From Bradyrhizobium arachidis (GTDB lineage: Bacteria > Pseudomonadota > Alphaproteobacteria > Rhizobiales > Xanthobacteraceae): a DNA stretch of 64,000 nt. The translations under genes were made by a program, and so were the position numbers. Under the pieces are notes generated by a model. That model was not told the DNA's origin and made no database searches. It saw only the letters and a list, made by a program, of their open reading frames with translations. Location of the stretch: assembly GCF_024758505.1 (NCBI RefSeq), contig NZ_CP077970.1, positions 5,270,001 to 5,334,000 of the forward strand, in the 5' to 3' direction. Below are positions 9,955 to 17,561 of this stretch, piece by piece; position 1 is the stretch's first letter, and each line of letters begins with the position of its first letter.

Positions 9955-10275
9955 CTATCCGTCACGTCCTTCAGGGAGGAGAAGAAGGTCGTGCGCGCGC
10001 AGGAACGCCTCAGTCAGCGCGCGCGACAGCGCGCCGATCTGCATCATGCAGCCCCAGCTCGCTATCGCGGCAAACACCGTGATGGCTTCGAGCGAACTGG
10101 GGTCCGACCACGGCACCGCCATCGCGGTCAGCCGATATCGCCGGTAGCAATCGTAGTCGCAATACGGCCGCCGCGTGGGCACATGGCGGAGATAGTTCGA
10201 GCCGAGAGGTTGCGCACACGCGCTGCAGGCAGAGCCCTCGCCCGGCCGTCCCTGATTGACGAGCATGAATTTCAA
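9955..10275 (-). CDS. Small zinc-ribbon-like protein with hydrophobic C-terminus (paralogue of 10332-10520)
   Basis: 106 residues if translation begins at TTG 10275. That codon lies six bases after a strong GGAGAGGAG site; ATG 10266 is closer to none. The TTG start also makes the N-terminus (MKFMLVNQ) match the paralogue upstream (MKFVLVND). The core CSACAQPLGSNYLRH then RPYCDYDCYRRYR has a CxxC and a CxxxC pair suited to bind zinc. Unlike its paralogue it continues into a hydrophobic segment, EAITVFAAIASWGCMMQIGA, that may be a membrane helix. Last gene of a five-gene minus-strand cluster. Confidence 0.6.
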   Translation of the reverse strand: MKFMLVNQGRPGEGSACSACAQPLGSNYLRHVPTRRPYCDYDCYRRYRLTAMAVPWSDPSSLEAITVFAAIASWGCMMQIGALSRALTEAFLRAHDLLLLPEGRDG

Positions 10276-10331
10276 TGACGTCTCCTCTCCTGCCAAGCGT
10301 ATGCGCCGCTCACTCCCGACCTCGCGTCGGG

Positions 10332-10520
10332 TCAAGATGCCGCTCTCCTGCGGCTCTCGATCAACGATCCGGATTCGCGTTGAAGCGCGTAGCACTCGTA
10401 GTCGCAGTAAGGTATCCGCGTGTCGACCTCGCGCAGATAGCTGCCGCTGATCTGCTCGCAGCATTGCAGACAGAACGTCTTGCGGAACGGCGTCCTGTCG
10501 TTCACCAGAACGAACTTCAC
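10332..10520 (-). CDS. Small zinc-ribbon-like protein
   Basis: 62 residues from a GTG start. The GTG overlaps the stop of the preceding gene as GTGA, and a GGGAGG site lies six bases upstream, indicating translational coupling. The core FCLQCCEQISGSYLRE then IPYCDYECYAL has a CxxC plus CxxxC arrangement. It is clearly paralogous to the gene just downstream (9955-10275). No catalytic feature is visible; a structural zinc site and protein or nucleic-acid contact are plausible but inferred. Confidence 0.65.
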   Translation of the reverse strand: MKFVLVNDRTPFRKTFCLQCCEQISGSYLREVDTRIPYCDYECYALQRESGSLIESRRRAAS

Positions 10521-10912
10521 GTAGCACCTCCCAATGCGAAGCAGTAGACGGTATCAACCAGAGAGGCGGACGGCGGTGGCGCGCAAAGATGATTGCGGCC
10601 GTCGGGATTGTCCCGGTTTCGCTCCACCTTCTGGGACGGGATGAGAATGTACTTCCCGTCCTCGCGGCGCCGCGCGTAGATCCTTCCGTCGACGTACCTG
10701 ACCTCGGTCGGGTAGCAATCGGCGTCGTTGCAGCAGGTCAGCGCCGGATTGTCGGGCATGTGCCAGGTCGAATAGAATTTCTCGTGCAGAAGCCGATCCT
10801 GGGGCGGATGATGACGACGTGCAGCATCCTGGCCGACTTGCTGAGCCTGAACTCCCGTCGTCAACGAGAGTGGCAGCACCATCGACAAGAGGAGCTTGCA
10901 CATGCGGTTCAA
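10517..10912 (-). CDS. Small secreted Cys-containing protein of unknown function
   Basis: 131 residues. The TTG start at 10912 is chosen because an AGGAGG site is seven bases upstream of it but sixteen upstream of the in-frame ATG 10903. The N-terminus MNRMCKLLLSMVLPLSLTTG then VQAQ is a signal peptide. The mature part has ALTCCNDADCYPTEVRY and later GRNHLCAPP and TVYCFALGG; the cysteines could form disulfides in the periplasm. It sits between the zinc-ribbon genes, 43 bases after 10956-11144, and its stop overlaps the next GTG start. Confidence 0.65.
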   Translation of the reverse strand: MNRMCKLLLSMVLPLSLTTGVQAQQVGQDAARRHHPPQDRLLHEKFYSTWHMPDNPALTCCNDADCYPTEVRYVDGRIYARRREDGKYILIPSQKVERNRDNPDGRNHLCAPPPSASLVDTVYCFALGGAT

Positions 10913-10955
10913 GACGCAGCCTCCTGATTCAGAACAGTCGACCTATGGACGATCG

Positions 10956-11144
10956 TCACGCCGCTCGAAATCGGAACAGCCATCGGCGGTCGCGCTCGCG
11001 GCGCTCCCTGAAGCGGTCGAGGCATTTCTTGGAGCAGACTGCCGTTCGCCAGGAATAGTACCGGATCAGGCCAAACCTGCCGCCGCAGAGGGCGCAGGCT
11101 GTTGCGGCAGGCCGGCACTCGAAATGTTCGGAGCTATCGCACAT
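10956..11144 (-). CDS. Small CxxC/CxxxC zinc-ribbon-like basic protein
   Basis: 62 residues. An AAAGGAGAG site precedes the ATG at good spacing. The core TACALCGGRFGLIRYYSW then AVCSKKCLDRFRERRERDRR has two cysteine pairs followed by a strongly basic helix, suggesting a zinc-stabilised fold that might touch nucleic acid. The first 79 bases overlap the 3' part of the upstream gene (11066-11299) in another frame. No named family recognised. Confidence 0.6.
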   Translation of the reverse strand: MCDSSEHFECRPAATACALCGGRFGLIRYYSWRTAVCSKKCLDRFRERRERDRRWLFRFRAA

Positions 11145-11299
11145 TGTACTCTCCTTTGAGCCTGTCGAGCGTCCTGGATCTCCCGGTAACCTGATCGAGC
11201 GTCACACCTCGCGCACAGAAGAAGTGCAGCTCCCGCATCGTAATGATCCGCCAGATCCTCCGGCACGTAAGGGCAGCGGGCGCAGAGCTTGACTCTCAT
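11066..11299 (-). CDS. Small CxxC...CxxC protein, first gene of the Cys-rich cluster
   Basis: 77 residues, starting MRVKLCARCPYVPEDLADHY, with a second pair in LLLCARCDARSG. The N-terminal 45 residues look like a zinc ribbon. The C-terminal 30 (after QAQRRV) is low-complexity and is encoded in the stretch that also codes for the next gene in another frame, so it may be non-functional. ATG 11299 has a GGGA eight bases upstream; ATG 11308 is a weaker alternative. It heads the cluster and diverges from the sensor kinase gene at 11681. Confidence 0.5.
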   Translation of the reverse strand: MRVKLCARCPYVPEDLADHYDAGAALLLCARCDARSGYREIQDARQAQRRVQCAIAPNISSAGLPQQPAPSAAAGLA

Positions 11300-11680
11300 G
11301 GGCAGCATCCCGAGCAACGCTGGTGAGACGCCTTTCACCGGGATCCGAGGCTCGCGCCAATCCGCCCGACCCTCGTTTGCGATCGCCGATCGTGGCTCCG
11401 CAATCCATTCCTCCCGATTGACGGTGAGGCTACTCCCCACGCAACGGACCGCTCAACTGTACGGAGGTAAACGCGCGCCATGACTAGGGATGGCGACGCT
11501 ATACTTAGGTTTTCCGTAGTCTTGCGGGGTTTCAGCGGCGTCCGCGCAACGAGACGGCGTACGGCTCGGCCGTTGCACGGCACCCGCGCATTTTCAGGCG
11601 GCGGGTGCGCTCGAAAGATTTGCCCGCAATATTGCAAAGTGCTCTACTCGCGTTCGTGCAGCGAGCCGGGGCGCGTCTCG
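11300..11680. other. 381-base divergent control region between the Cys-rich cluster and the kinase gene
   Basis: This gap must contain promoters for the minus-strand Cys-rich cluster and the plus-strand two-component genes. It includes the AT-rich motif at 11501-11512 listed separately. A frame is open in phase with the kinase from 11480, but its residues look unlike the rest of the protein and it lacks a good ribosome site, so I treat it as leader. Confidence 0.45.
11501..11520. promoter_or_regulatory. Candidate regulator site ATACTTAGGTTT upstream of the kinase gene
   Basis: The 12 bases 11501-11512 recur exactly, in inverse orientation, at 14369-14380 before the receiver gene. The following bases extend it to an imperfect inverted repeat, ACTTAGG-TTTT-CCGTAGT. 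An AT-rich 12-mer shared only by these two upstream regions suggests a binding site for the neighbouring LuxR-type regulator. This is inference. Confidence 0.4.
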
Positions 11681-13708
11681 ATGATGCCTGGCCAGATCGC
11701 GAAATTTGGAAGTACGGCCGCGCAACTCGTGTTCGGCGGCATTGCGGCGCTTCGGTCTCTTCGCGGCGATACGACGAAGAAGCGACGTGTCGAAGAAGTT
11801 CCCCGGCAGGATGAAACCGATCTGCGCGAGGCCGTCAAACAATGGCGCGAGGTCTTCGAGCACAATCCGGTCATGTACTTCATGGTCGATCCGGCCGGAA
11901 CCGTGGTAAACGTCAACACCTTTGGCGCCGAACAGCTCGGCTACACGGCGGCGGAACTGATCGGCCAATCCGTGCTGGGCGTTTTCTTCGAAGAGGACCA
12001 TGACTTCGTCCGCCGATGCGTTGCGGTCTGCCTCGAGACCGTCGAGCAGTCGCATACCTGGGAAATTCGCAAGATCCGGAAGGACGGCTCGATCCTGTGG
12101 GTCCGCGAAAATGCCAAGGCCATGCTGCGCGGCGATGGCGCGCCCATCGTGCTGGTCGCCTGCGAGAACATTACCGAGCGCAAGGAAGCGGAGAACGCGC
12201 TGCGGCAAAGCGAAGCCTACCTTGCCCAGGCGCAGGAGCTGAGCCACACCGGCAGCTTCGGGTGGAAGGCCGCGACCGGCGAAATCACCTGGTCGAAGGA
12301 GACGTATCGTATCTTCGAATGCGACGAGGGAACGAAGCCCGCGATCCCGTTCATGCTCCAACGCATCCATCCGGAGGACCGGCTCGCCGTGCAGCGGACC
12401 ACGGGTCGCGCGGTGCGCGAGAGGCAGGACTACGATCACGAATACCGGCTCGTGATGCCTGACGGCTCCGTGAAGCACGTCCGTGCGGTGGCCCGCGCCA
12501 TACGAGATGCCCGCGGTGGCATGGAGTTCGTCGGTTCGGTGACCGATATCACGGCCACCAAGGAGGCGGAACGCAGGTTTCGCGACAGCGAGCAGCGCTT
12601 CCGCGACTATGCCGAGACCGCATCCGACTGGTTCTGGGAGACCGGGCCGGACCATCGGGTTACGCAGATCTCCGAGCATTCCGATTCAGCCGGCATGGCG
12701 CCTTCCGGCGTCGTCGGACTGACGCGTTGGGACATTGCACCTGACGCCGACCTCGAGCCGGAAAAGTGGCGGCAGCATCGGGCGGCACTCGACGCCCATG
12801 TTCCGTTTCGCGATCTGGTGTACCGGAGCAGGGACCGGAACGGGCATGCGATCTACGTGCGCACCAGCGGCAAGCCGTTCTTCGACACCAATGGCGAGTT
12901 CCTTGGCTATCGCGGAGTCTGCACCGATGTGACCGCGGCGATCCGGGCCGACCAGGCCGAAGAAGCGCTGCGCAAAGCGCAAGCCGAGCTCGCCCATGTC
13001 ACGCGCGTCACGACGCTCGGCGAGTTGACCGCCTCGATCGCCCACGAGATCAACCAGCCTCTCGCCGCCGTCATCGCCAATGCCGATGCCTGCATCTCGT
13101 GGCTTGGGCGTGACCCGCCCGACCTGACTGCGGCGCGCCGCTCGGTGCAATGGGTGATCGAGGACGGCAACCGGGCCGGCGACGTCATCCGCCGGGTCAG
13201 GGCACTCGCCAGGAAGAGCGACATCGAGATGGTTCCACTCGACATCAATAGCGTCGTCAGGGAAGCGATGGCGCTGGTTCAGCGCGAACTGGCCACGCAT
13301 GCCGTATCCGTGCGATTGGAGCTGTCCTCCGCACTGCACAGGATTTCGGGCGATCGAATCCAGCTCCAGCAGGTGCTGATCAACCTGGTGATGAACGGGA
13401 TCGAGGCAATGGAGAGCGTCACCGACAAACCGCGGGAGCTGGCGATCCGCGCGGATGAGGCCGATGAGGATGGCGCGCGCCATTTGCTCCTCACCGTGAC
13501 AGATTGCGGCGTGGGCTTTTCCGGCGAAACGGCGCAGCGCATGTTCACCCCATTCTTCACGACCAAATCGGGCGGCTTGGGCATGGGCCTGTCGATCTGC
13601 CGATCGATCGTGGAAGCGCATGGCGGGCGGCTTTCAGCCTTCGCTGATCAGGGAGGCGGCGCGACGTTTCAGATCATCCTGCCCCTGTGTGAGGAGGCCG
13701 TGTCGTGA
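11681..13708 (+). CDS. Soluble multi-PAS sensor histidine kinase (FixL/NodV-like)
   Basis: 675 residues and no convincing membrane helix, so a cytoplasmic sensor. Three PAS-type domains follow one another: about 38-160 ([14 protein letters not shown]), about 175-290 ([18 protein letters not shown]) and about 300-425 ([15 protein letters not shown]). The kinase core has the phospho-acceptor His455 in [14 protein letters not shown], an N box ([10 protein letters not shown]), and G boxes DCGVGFSG and [16 protein letters not shown] 11681 starts where family-like sequence begins; ATG 11684 is equally possible. No haem-binding PAS signature was sought successfully, so the ligand is unknown. Its stop overlaps the GTG of the response-regulator gene. 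Confidence 0.9.
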   Translation: MMPGQIAKFGSTAAQLVFGGIAALRSLRGDTTKKRRVEEVPRQDETDLREAVKQWREVFEHNPVMYFMVDPAGTVVNVNTFGAEQLGYTAAELIGQSVLGVFFEEDHDFVRRCVAVCLETVEQSHTWEIRKIRKDGSILWVRENAKAMLRGDGAPIVLVACENITERKEAENALRQSEAYLAQAQELSHTGSFGWKAATGEITWSKETYRIFECDEGTKPAIPFMLQRIHPEDRLAVQRTTGRAVRERQDYDHEYRLVMPDGSVKHVRAVARAIRDARGGMEFVGSVTDITATKEAERRFRDSEQRFRDYAETASDWFWETGPDHRVTQISEHSDSAGMAPSGVVGLTRWDIAPDADLEPEKWRQHRAALDAHVPFRDLVYRSRDRNGHAIYVRTSGKPFFDTNGEFLGYRGVCTDVTAAIRADQAEEALRKAQAELAHVTRVTTLGELTASIAHEINQPLAAVIANADACISWLGRDPPDLTAARRSVQWVIEDGNRAGDVIRRVRALARKSDIEMVPLDINSVVREAMALVQRELATHAVSVRLELSSALHRISGDRIQLQQVLINLVMNGIEAMESVTDKPRELAIRADEADEDGARHLLLTVTDCGVGFSGETAQRMFTPFFTTKSGGLGMGLSICRSIVEAHGGRLSAFADQGGGATFQIILPLCEEAVS

Positions 13709-14376
13709 ACCAACGCGACGCGCCATCGCAAGCACAGGCGAGTGCCGACGAGGCGATCGTCTTCATCGTGGACGACGATCCCTCGATGCGCCGGGCGCTC
13801 GCCAATCTCTTCGAGTCGGTCGGACTTAAGGTCCAGGCATTCAGCTCCGCACTGGAGATCCTGGAGAGCAAGCTGCCCGAGGTCCCAAGCTGCCTTGTGC
13901 TCGACATCCGCCTGCCGGGATCGAGCGGCCTGGATCTCCAGGCGGACCTCGCCAAGGCCAACGTGCATACGCCCATCATCTTCATCACCGGTCATGGCGA
14001 CATTCCCATGACCGTCAGGGCGATGAAGAGCGGCGCTGTCGACTTCCTGAGTAAACCGGTACGGGAGCAGGACATGCTCGACGCGGTCCAGGCAGCGATC
14101 GAACGCGATCGCAAGCGGCGCGATGCCGAGAAGTCGGTTTCGAATGTGCGGTCCCGCTACGAGAGCCTGACGGCGCGCGAGCGCGACGTTCTGGCTCTGG
14201 TCGCATCCGGCCTGATGAACAAGCAGGTGGCCGGCGAGCTCGGGCTGGCCGAAATCACGGTCAAGATCTATCGCGGGCAGATCATGCGGAAAATGGCTGC
14301 AAGATCATTGGCCGACCTCGTGAGAATGACCGACGCGCTGGAAATTCCGCGCACGAAAGGCGGCGCACAAACCTAA
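13705..14376 (+). CDS. LuxR/FixJ-type response regulator
   Basis: 223 residues. An N-terminal receiver domain (acidic patch [10 protein letters not shown], phosphorylation site Asp67 in [10 protein letters not shown], Lys in FLSKPV) is joined to a LuxR-type helix-turn-helix ([20 protein letters not shown], then [15 protein letters not shown]). This is the FixJ/NodW architecture; phosphorylation by the upstream kinase should control DNA binding. The GTG start overlaps the kinase stop as GTGA, with GAGGAGG eight bases before it, so the pair is translationally coupled. Confidence 0.93.
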   Translation: MNQRDAPSQAQASADEAIVFIVDDDPSMRRALANLFESVGLKVQAFSSALEILESKLPEVPSCLVLDIRLPGSSGLDLQADLAKANVHTPIIFITGHGDIPMTVRAMKSGAVDFLSKPVREQDMLDAVQAAIERDRKRRDAEKSVSNVRSRYESLTARERDVLALVASGLMNKQVAGELGLAEITVKIYRGQIMRKMAARSLADLVRMTDALEIPRTKGGAQT

Positions 14377-14380
14377 GTAT
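14369..14380. promoter_or_regulatory. Inverse copy of the 12-bp motif, upstream of the receiver gene
   Basis: AAACCTAAGTAT is the exact reverse complement of 11501-11512. It overlaps the stop of the response-regulator gene and lies about 85 bases before the receiver gene, followed by an AT-rich stretch (GATTTAAAATCC) that could be promoter DNA. Confidence 0.4.
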
Positions 14381-14463
14381 GATTTAAAATCCTTCTCCGC
14401 AGGCTCACTTTCCAGCCCAACTTGGAATTCTCGCAGGCTTATCCGGCGTCAGGAGCCCACGCC

Positions 14464-14847
14464 TTGTCAGCGCCTTCGGTCATTTCCGTGATTGACGACG
14501 ATCCCTACGTTCGGGCCGCGATGAACAATATGCTCAAGTCGCGCGGATATTTCGTTCACACGTTCCCTTCCGCCGAGGAATTTCTGCTTTCAGCCGTGCT
14601 GAATGACACGTCGTGCGTGATCACAGACGTGCAGATGTCGAAAATGAGCGGATTTGACCTGATGACAGAGATGCGGGGCCGAGGCGTGCTGACGCCGTTC
14701 ATCTTCATCACGGGCTTTCCCGATGAGGCCGTCCACGCGCGCGCGCTCAAGGGGGGAGCCAGCTTCCTGCCCAAGCCCTTTTCGACCTCAGCCCTGATCA
14801 AATGCCTCGAAACCGCGTTGGAGGATCGCGGAAAAGCGAGCGCATGA
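14464..14847 (+). CDS. Stand-alone receiver-domain response regulator
   Basis: 127 residues. It is a CheY-like receiver only: ISVIDDDPYVRAAM, phosphorylation site Asp55 in CVITDVQMSKMSG, IFITGFPD, and Lys in FLPKPFS. No output domain follows. TTG 14464 is chosen because an AGGAG site is eight bases upstream; a TTG at 14422 would add 14 residues with a poorer site. It probably competes for or relays phosphate from the upstream kinase, as single receivers do in FixL/FixJ-like networks; that role is inferred. Confidence 0.85.
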   Translation: MSAPSVISVIDDDPYVRAAMNNMLKSRGYFVHTFPSAEEFLLSAVLNDTSCVITDVQMSKMSGFDLMTEMRGRGVLTPFIFITGFPDEAVHARALKGGASFLPKPFSTSALIKCLETALEDRGKASA

Positions 14848-14889
14848 TGCGGCGCAATGGAAAACGCCATGCGCCTCTGATCCCTCCGC

Positions 14890-14906
14890 GCAGGCCGCGG
14901 GCCTGC
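14890..14906. terminator. Candidate bidirectional terminator hairpin
   Basis: GCAGGCC-GCG-GGCCTGC forms a 7-bp perfect stem with a 3-base loop between the convergent receiver gene and the Bug-family gene. No T-run follows on either strand, so the assignment rests on position and stem only. Confidence 0.4.
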
Positions 14907-14907
14907 C

Positions 14908-15876
14908 TCACTCCATCTTGATGTTCGCCGCCTTGATCATCGGCCACCATTTGGCGATTTCGGCCTTCTGACGCGCGCCGAGCGCTTCGGGCGTGAGCTG
15001 GTCCTGCGGCGTCATCTCGAGGCCGAGGTTCTCCATCTGCTTCTTCACGCCGGGATTGCTCAGCGCCTCGACGGCGGCGGCGTTGAGCTTGGTGACGATC
15101 TCTTTCGGCGTGCCCTTCGGCACCCACATTCCCGACCACAGCGTCATGGTAAAACCCTTCAACCCCGCCTCCTGCGCGGTCGGAATCTCCGGCGCCGACA
15201 CCAGCCGCTTCTCGTCGCTGATGGCATAGGCGCGGATCGTGCCGGCGCGGACCTGGTTGATCGAGTTGGAGGTCTGGTCGACGATGACGTCGATCTGGCC
15301 GGCGATGAGGTCGTTCAGCGCCGGACCCGTGCCGCGATACGGCACGTATTGCAGCTTGATGCCGGCGGCGCTCTCGAAATAGACGCCGGCGATGTGGCTG
15401 CCGGAGCCCGCGCCGGCCGTGCCCGCAGTCGCCGGCGACGGACGCGACTTGAGCCAGGCAATCAGCTCGATCAGCGATGTCGCCGGCACCGCGTTCTTGC
15501 TGACGACAATCATCGGATTGCTCGGCAGCAGCACCACGGGCACGAGGTCGGCGACGAGATCGTAATTGAGCTTGTAGACGGCACCGTTAGCGACATGGGT
15601 GCCGAGATGGCCGAAAGAGATGGTGTAGCCGTCCGGCGGCGACTGCACGGCGCGCCCGACCCCGATCGAGCCGCCGGCGCCGGTGACATTCTCGACCAGC
15701 ACCGCCTGCCCCAGCGTGACCTTCATCCGTTCGGCGAGGATGCGCGCCATCGCATCCGACGGACCGCCGGCCGAGAACGGCACGATGATGGTGATGTTGC
15801 GCGAGGGAAAACTATCGGCATGCGCGGCGCCGGCAAACGCGAGAACGGCAACCAAGGCAGCCCAAACGGCTTTCAT
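14908..15876 (-). CDS. Bug-family (TctC-like) periplasmic solute-binding protein
   Basis: 322 residues. Signal peptide MKAVWAALVAVLAFAGAAHA, then the family opening FPSRNITIIVPFSAGGPSDAMAR. Bug proteins bind small carboxylates for tripartite tricarboxylate transporters or act as orphan sensors. No TctA or TctB membrane partner is in the window, so it is an orphan, as is common for this family. ATG 15876 has GGAGGAAG close upstream; an earlier in-frame start at 15900 lacks this. Ligand cannot be read from sequence. Confidence 0.92.
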   Translation of the reverse strand: MKAVWAALVAVLAFAGAAHADSFPSRNITIIVPFSAGGPSDAMARILAERMKVTLGQAVLVENVTGAGGSIGVGRAVQSPPDGYTISFGHLGTHVANGAVYKLNYDLVADLVPVVLLPSNPMIVVSKNAVPATSLIELIAWLKSRPSPATAGTAGAGSGSHIAGVYFESAAGIKLQYVPYRGTGPALNDLIAGQIDVIVDQTSNSINQVRAGTIRAYAISDEKRLVSAPEIPTAQEAGLKGFTMTLWSGMWVPKGTPKEIVTKLNAAAVEALSNPGVKKQMENLGLEMTPQDQLTPEALGARQKAEIAKWWPMIKAANIKME

Positions 15877-15908
15877 TGTTCTTCCTCCCGGCGGCATCAT
15901 TCTTATTG

Positions 15909-15935
15909 CCCTCCCCCCGCGCGCCGGGGAGAGGG
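15909..15935. terminator. GC-rich hairpin downstream of the threonine synthase gene
   Basis: CCCTCCCCCC and GGGGAGAGGG pair with one mismatch around a 7-base GC loop. It lies 24 bases past the threonine synthase stop and just upstream of the Bug gene. It may be a terminator or a remnant of a common intergenic repeat. Confidence 0.4.
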
Positions 15936-15958
15936 ATCGTTGGTGACGTACTGCCGCG

Positions 15959-17200
15959 CTAGAACTGCGAATAATCGATCGGCTTGTGGCGGTCGAGCGT
16001 GCGGGTGACCGGCGGCAGCGGATATTTGAGGCCGGTCGCGCAATTGAACAGCATCACGCGATCGTTCCTGGTGACGCGGCCGTCGGCGAGACTCTCTTTG
16101 TAGGCGGCGTAGGTGGCGGCGCCTTCGGGGCAGAGCAACAGCCCCTCCTCGCGCGCAACCTCGTTCAGCGCCGACGAGATCTTGTCGTCATCGACCGCGA
16201 TGGCAAAGCCCTTGCTCTCGCGCACCGCGCGCAGGATCAGGAAGTCGCCGATCGCCTGCGGCACGCGGATGCCTGAGGCGATCGTGTGCGCATCCTCCCA
16301 ACGCGTGGCGTGCTCGGTGCCGGCGTCATAGGCGCGCACCATCGGCGCGCAGCCCGACGCCTGCACCGCGACCATGCGCGGACGCTTCGCGCCGATGAAG
16401 CCGATCTTCTCGAGCTCGTCAAACGCCTTCCACATGCCGATCAGGCCGGTGCCGCCGCCGGTCGGATAAAAGATCACATCCGGCACGTCCCAGCCGAGCT
16501 GCTCGGCGAGCTCCAGGCCCATCGTCTTCTTGCCCTCGATGCGGTACGGCTCCTTCAGCGTCGAGGTGTCGAACCAGCCGACCTTGGCCTTGCCCTCGCC
16601 GACGATCTTGCCGCAATCATCGATATAGCCGTTGACGCGGTAGACGGTCGCGCCCTGAAGCTCGATCTCGCTGACATTCACCTCGGGCGTATCGGCCGGG
16701 CAGAAGATCGTGGTCTTGATGCCGCAGCTCGTTGCGTAGGCGGCAAGCGCCGCACCGGCATTGCCGTTGGTCGGCATCGCCATGTGCTTGATGCCGAGCG
16801 CCTTGCCCATCGACACCGCCATCACGAGGCCGCGCGCCTTGAACGAGCCGGTCGGCAGTCGTCCCTCGTCCTTGACGATGATCTCGCCGCCGCCGAGCTT
16901 TTGCGACAGTTTTGGCAGCCGGATCAGCGGCGTCGTGACCTCGCCGAGCGAGACGATGTCCTTGCATTTGCGCACCGGCAGCAGCTCGCGGTAGCGCCAC
17001 ATGTCGGCGGGACGATTTTTCAGCGCGTCCTTGGTCAGCGCCTTCTTCACGCCCGCGAGGTCGTAGCGTACGAGCAGCGGCTTGCCGGCCTTGGAGAGGT
17101 TGTGGACCTGGTCGGCCGCGTAATGGTCGCCCTCCATCGCGCATTCCAGATGCGTGACGAAGGTCGGGCGTTCGATGGTGAGATTGTCGTTGTCTTTCAC
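15959..17200 (-). CDS. thrC: Threonine synthase-type PLP enzyme
   Basis: 413 residues. It belongs to the fold-type II PLP family: the Schiff-base lysine is in LPTGSFKARG, the asparagine loop in PTNGNAGAALAAYA, and the phosphate-binding glycines in YPTGGGTGLIGMW. Length and an N-terminal cap domain fit threonine synthase (O-phosphohomoserine to threonine), though threonine dehydratase-like relatives cannot be excluded. GTG 17200 gives the start VKDNDNLTIERP; a TTG at 17239 would overlap the upstream stop by four bases. It follows the 103-residue hypothetical and the pdh genes on the same strand. Confidence 0.85.
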   Translation of the reverse strand: MKDNDNLTIERPTFVTHLECAMEGDHYAADQVHNLSKAGKPLLVRYDLAGVKKALTKDALKNRPADMWRYRELLPVRKCKDIVSLGEVTTPLIRLPKLSQKLGGGEIIVKDEGRLPTGSFKARGLVMAVSMGKALGIKHMAMPTNGNAGAALAAYATSCGIKTTIFCPADTPEVNVSEIELQGATVYRVNGYIDDCGKIVGEGKAKVGWFDTSTLKEPYRIEGKKTMGLELAEQLGWDVPDVIFYPTGGGTGLIGMWKAFDELEKIGFIGAKRPRMVAVQASGCAPMVRAYDAGTEHATRWEDAHTIASGIRVPQAIGDFLILRAVRESKGFAIAVDDDKISSALNEVAREEGLLLCPEGAATYAAYKESLADGRVTRNDRVMLFNCATGLKYPLPPVTRTLDRHKPIDYSQF

Positions 17201-17235
17201 AACTGTTCTTTCTTGGTGAGGTTGAAGCCTAATTC

Positions 17236-17547
17236 TCAATATGATCCGCCGCGCGGGGTTCGGCCAGCAGCATCGGGATACTTTGCATCGACCGCGATGT
17301 TATCGTCCCTGCACAGGCCCGAGTAGCCCCACATAAGCAAGCGGTCGCCGGGACCGGCGCGCGATTCCAAGTGACGCACAAATTCATCATAGTCGTCGAA
17401 GATTAACATCAGAGGAGCCGCACTCCCTGCATACAATCGGTGTTCCAGAATAATCGGTTCCCGTTCCAGCATATTCCGGACCTTGGTCAGCAACTCCGGC
17501 GCAAGGATATTTACGCCTGCCTCTGACCAATCATCTTGAGCCGTCAT
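17236..17547 (-). CDS. Hypothetical protein, 103 residues
   Basis: Soluble, starting MTAQDDWSEAGVNILAPELL, with no cysteine cluster, signal peptide or membrane helix. The segment APLMLIFDDYDEFVRHL resembles the acidic surface of small regulatory or immunity-like proteins, but no family is recognised. It lies between lpdA (14 bases upstream) and the threonine synthase gene, all on one strand, so it is probably co-transcribed. No strong ribosome site precedes the ATG. Confidence 0.5.
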   Translation of the reverse strand: MTAQDDWSEAGVNILAPELLTKVRNMLEREPIILEHRLYAGSAAPLMLIFDDYDEFVRHLESRAGPGDRLLMWGYSGLCRDDNIAVDAKYPDAAGRTPRGGSY

Positions 17548-17561
17548 TGCAGAGTTCTACG

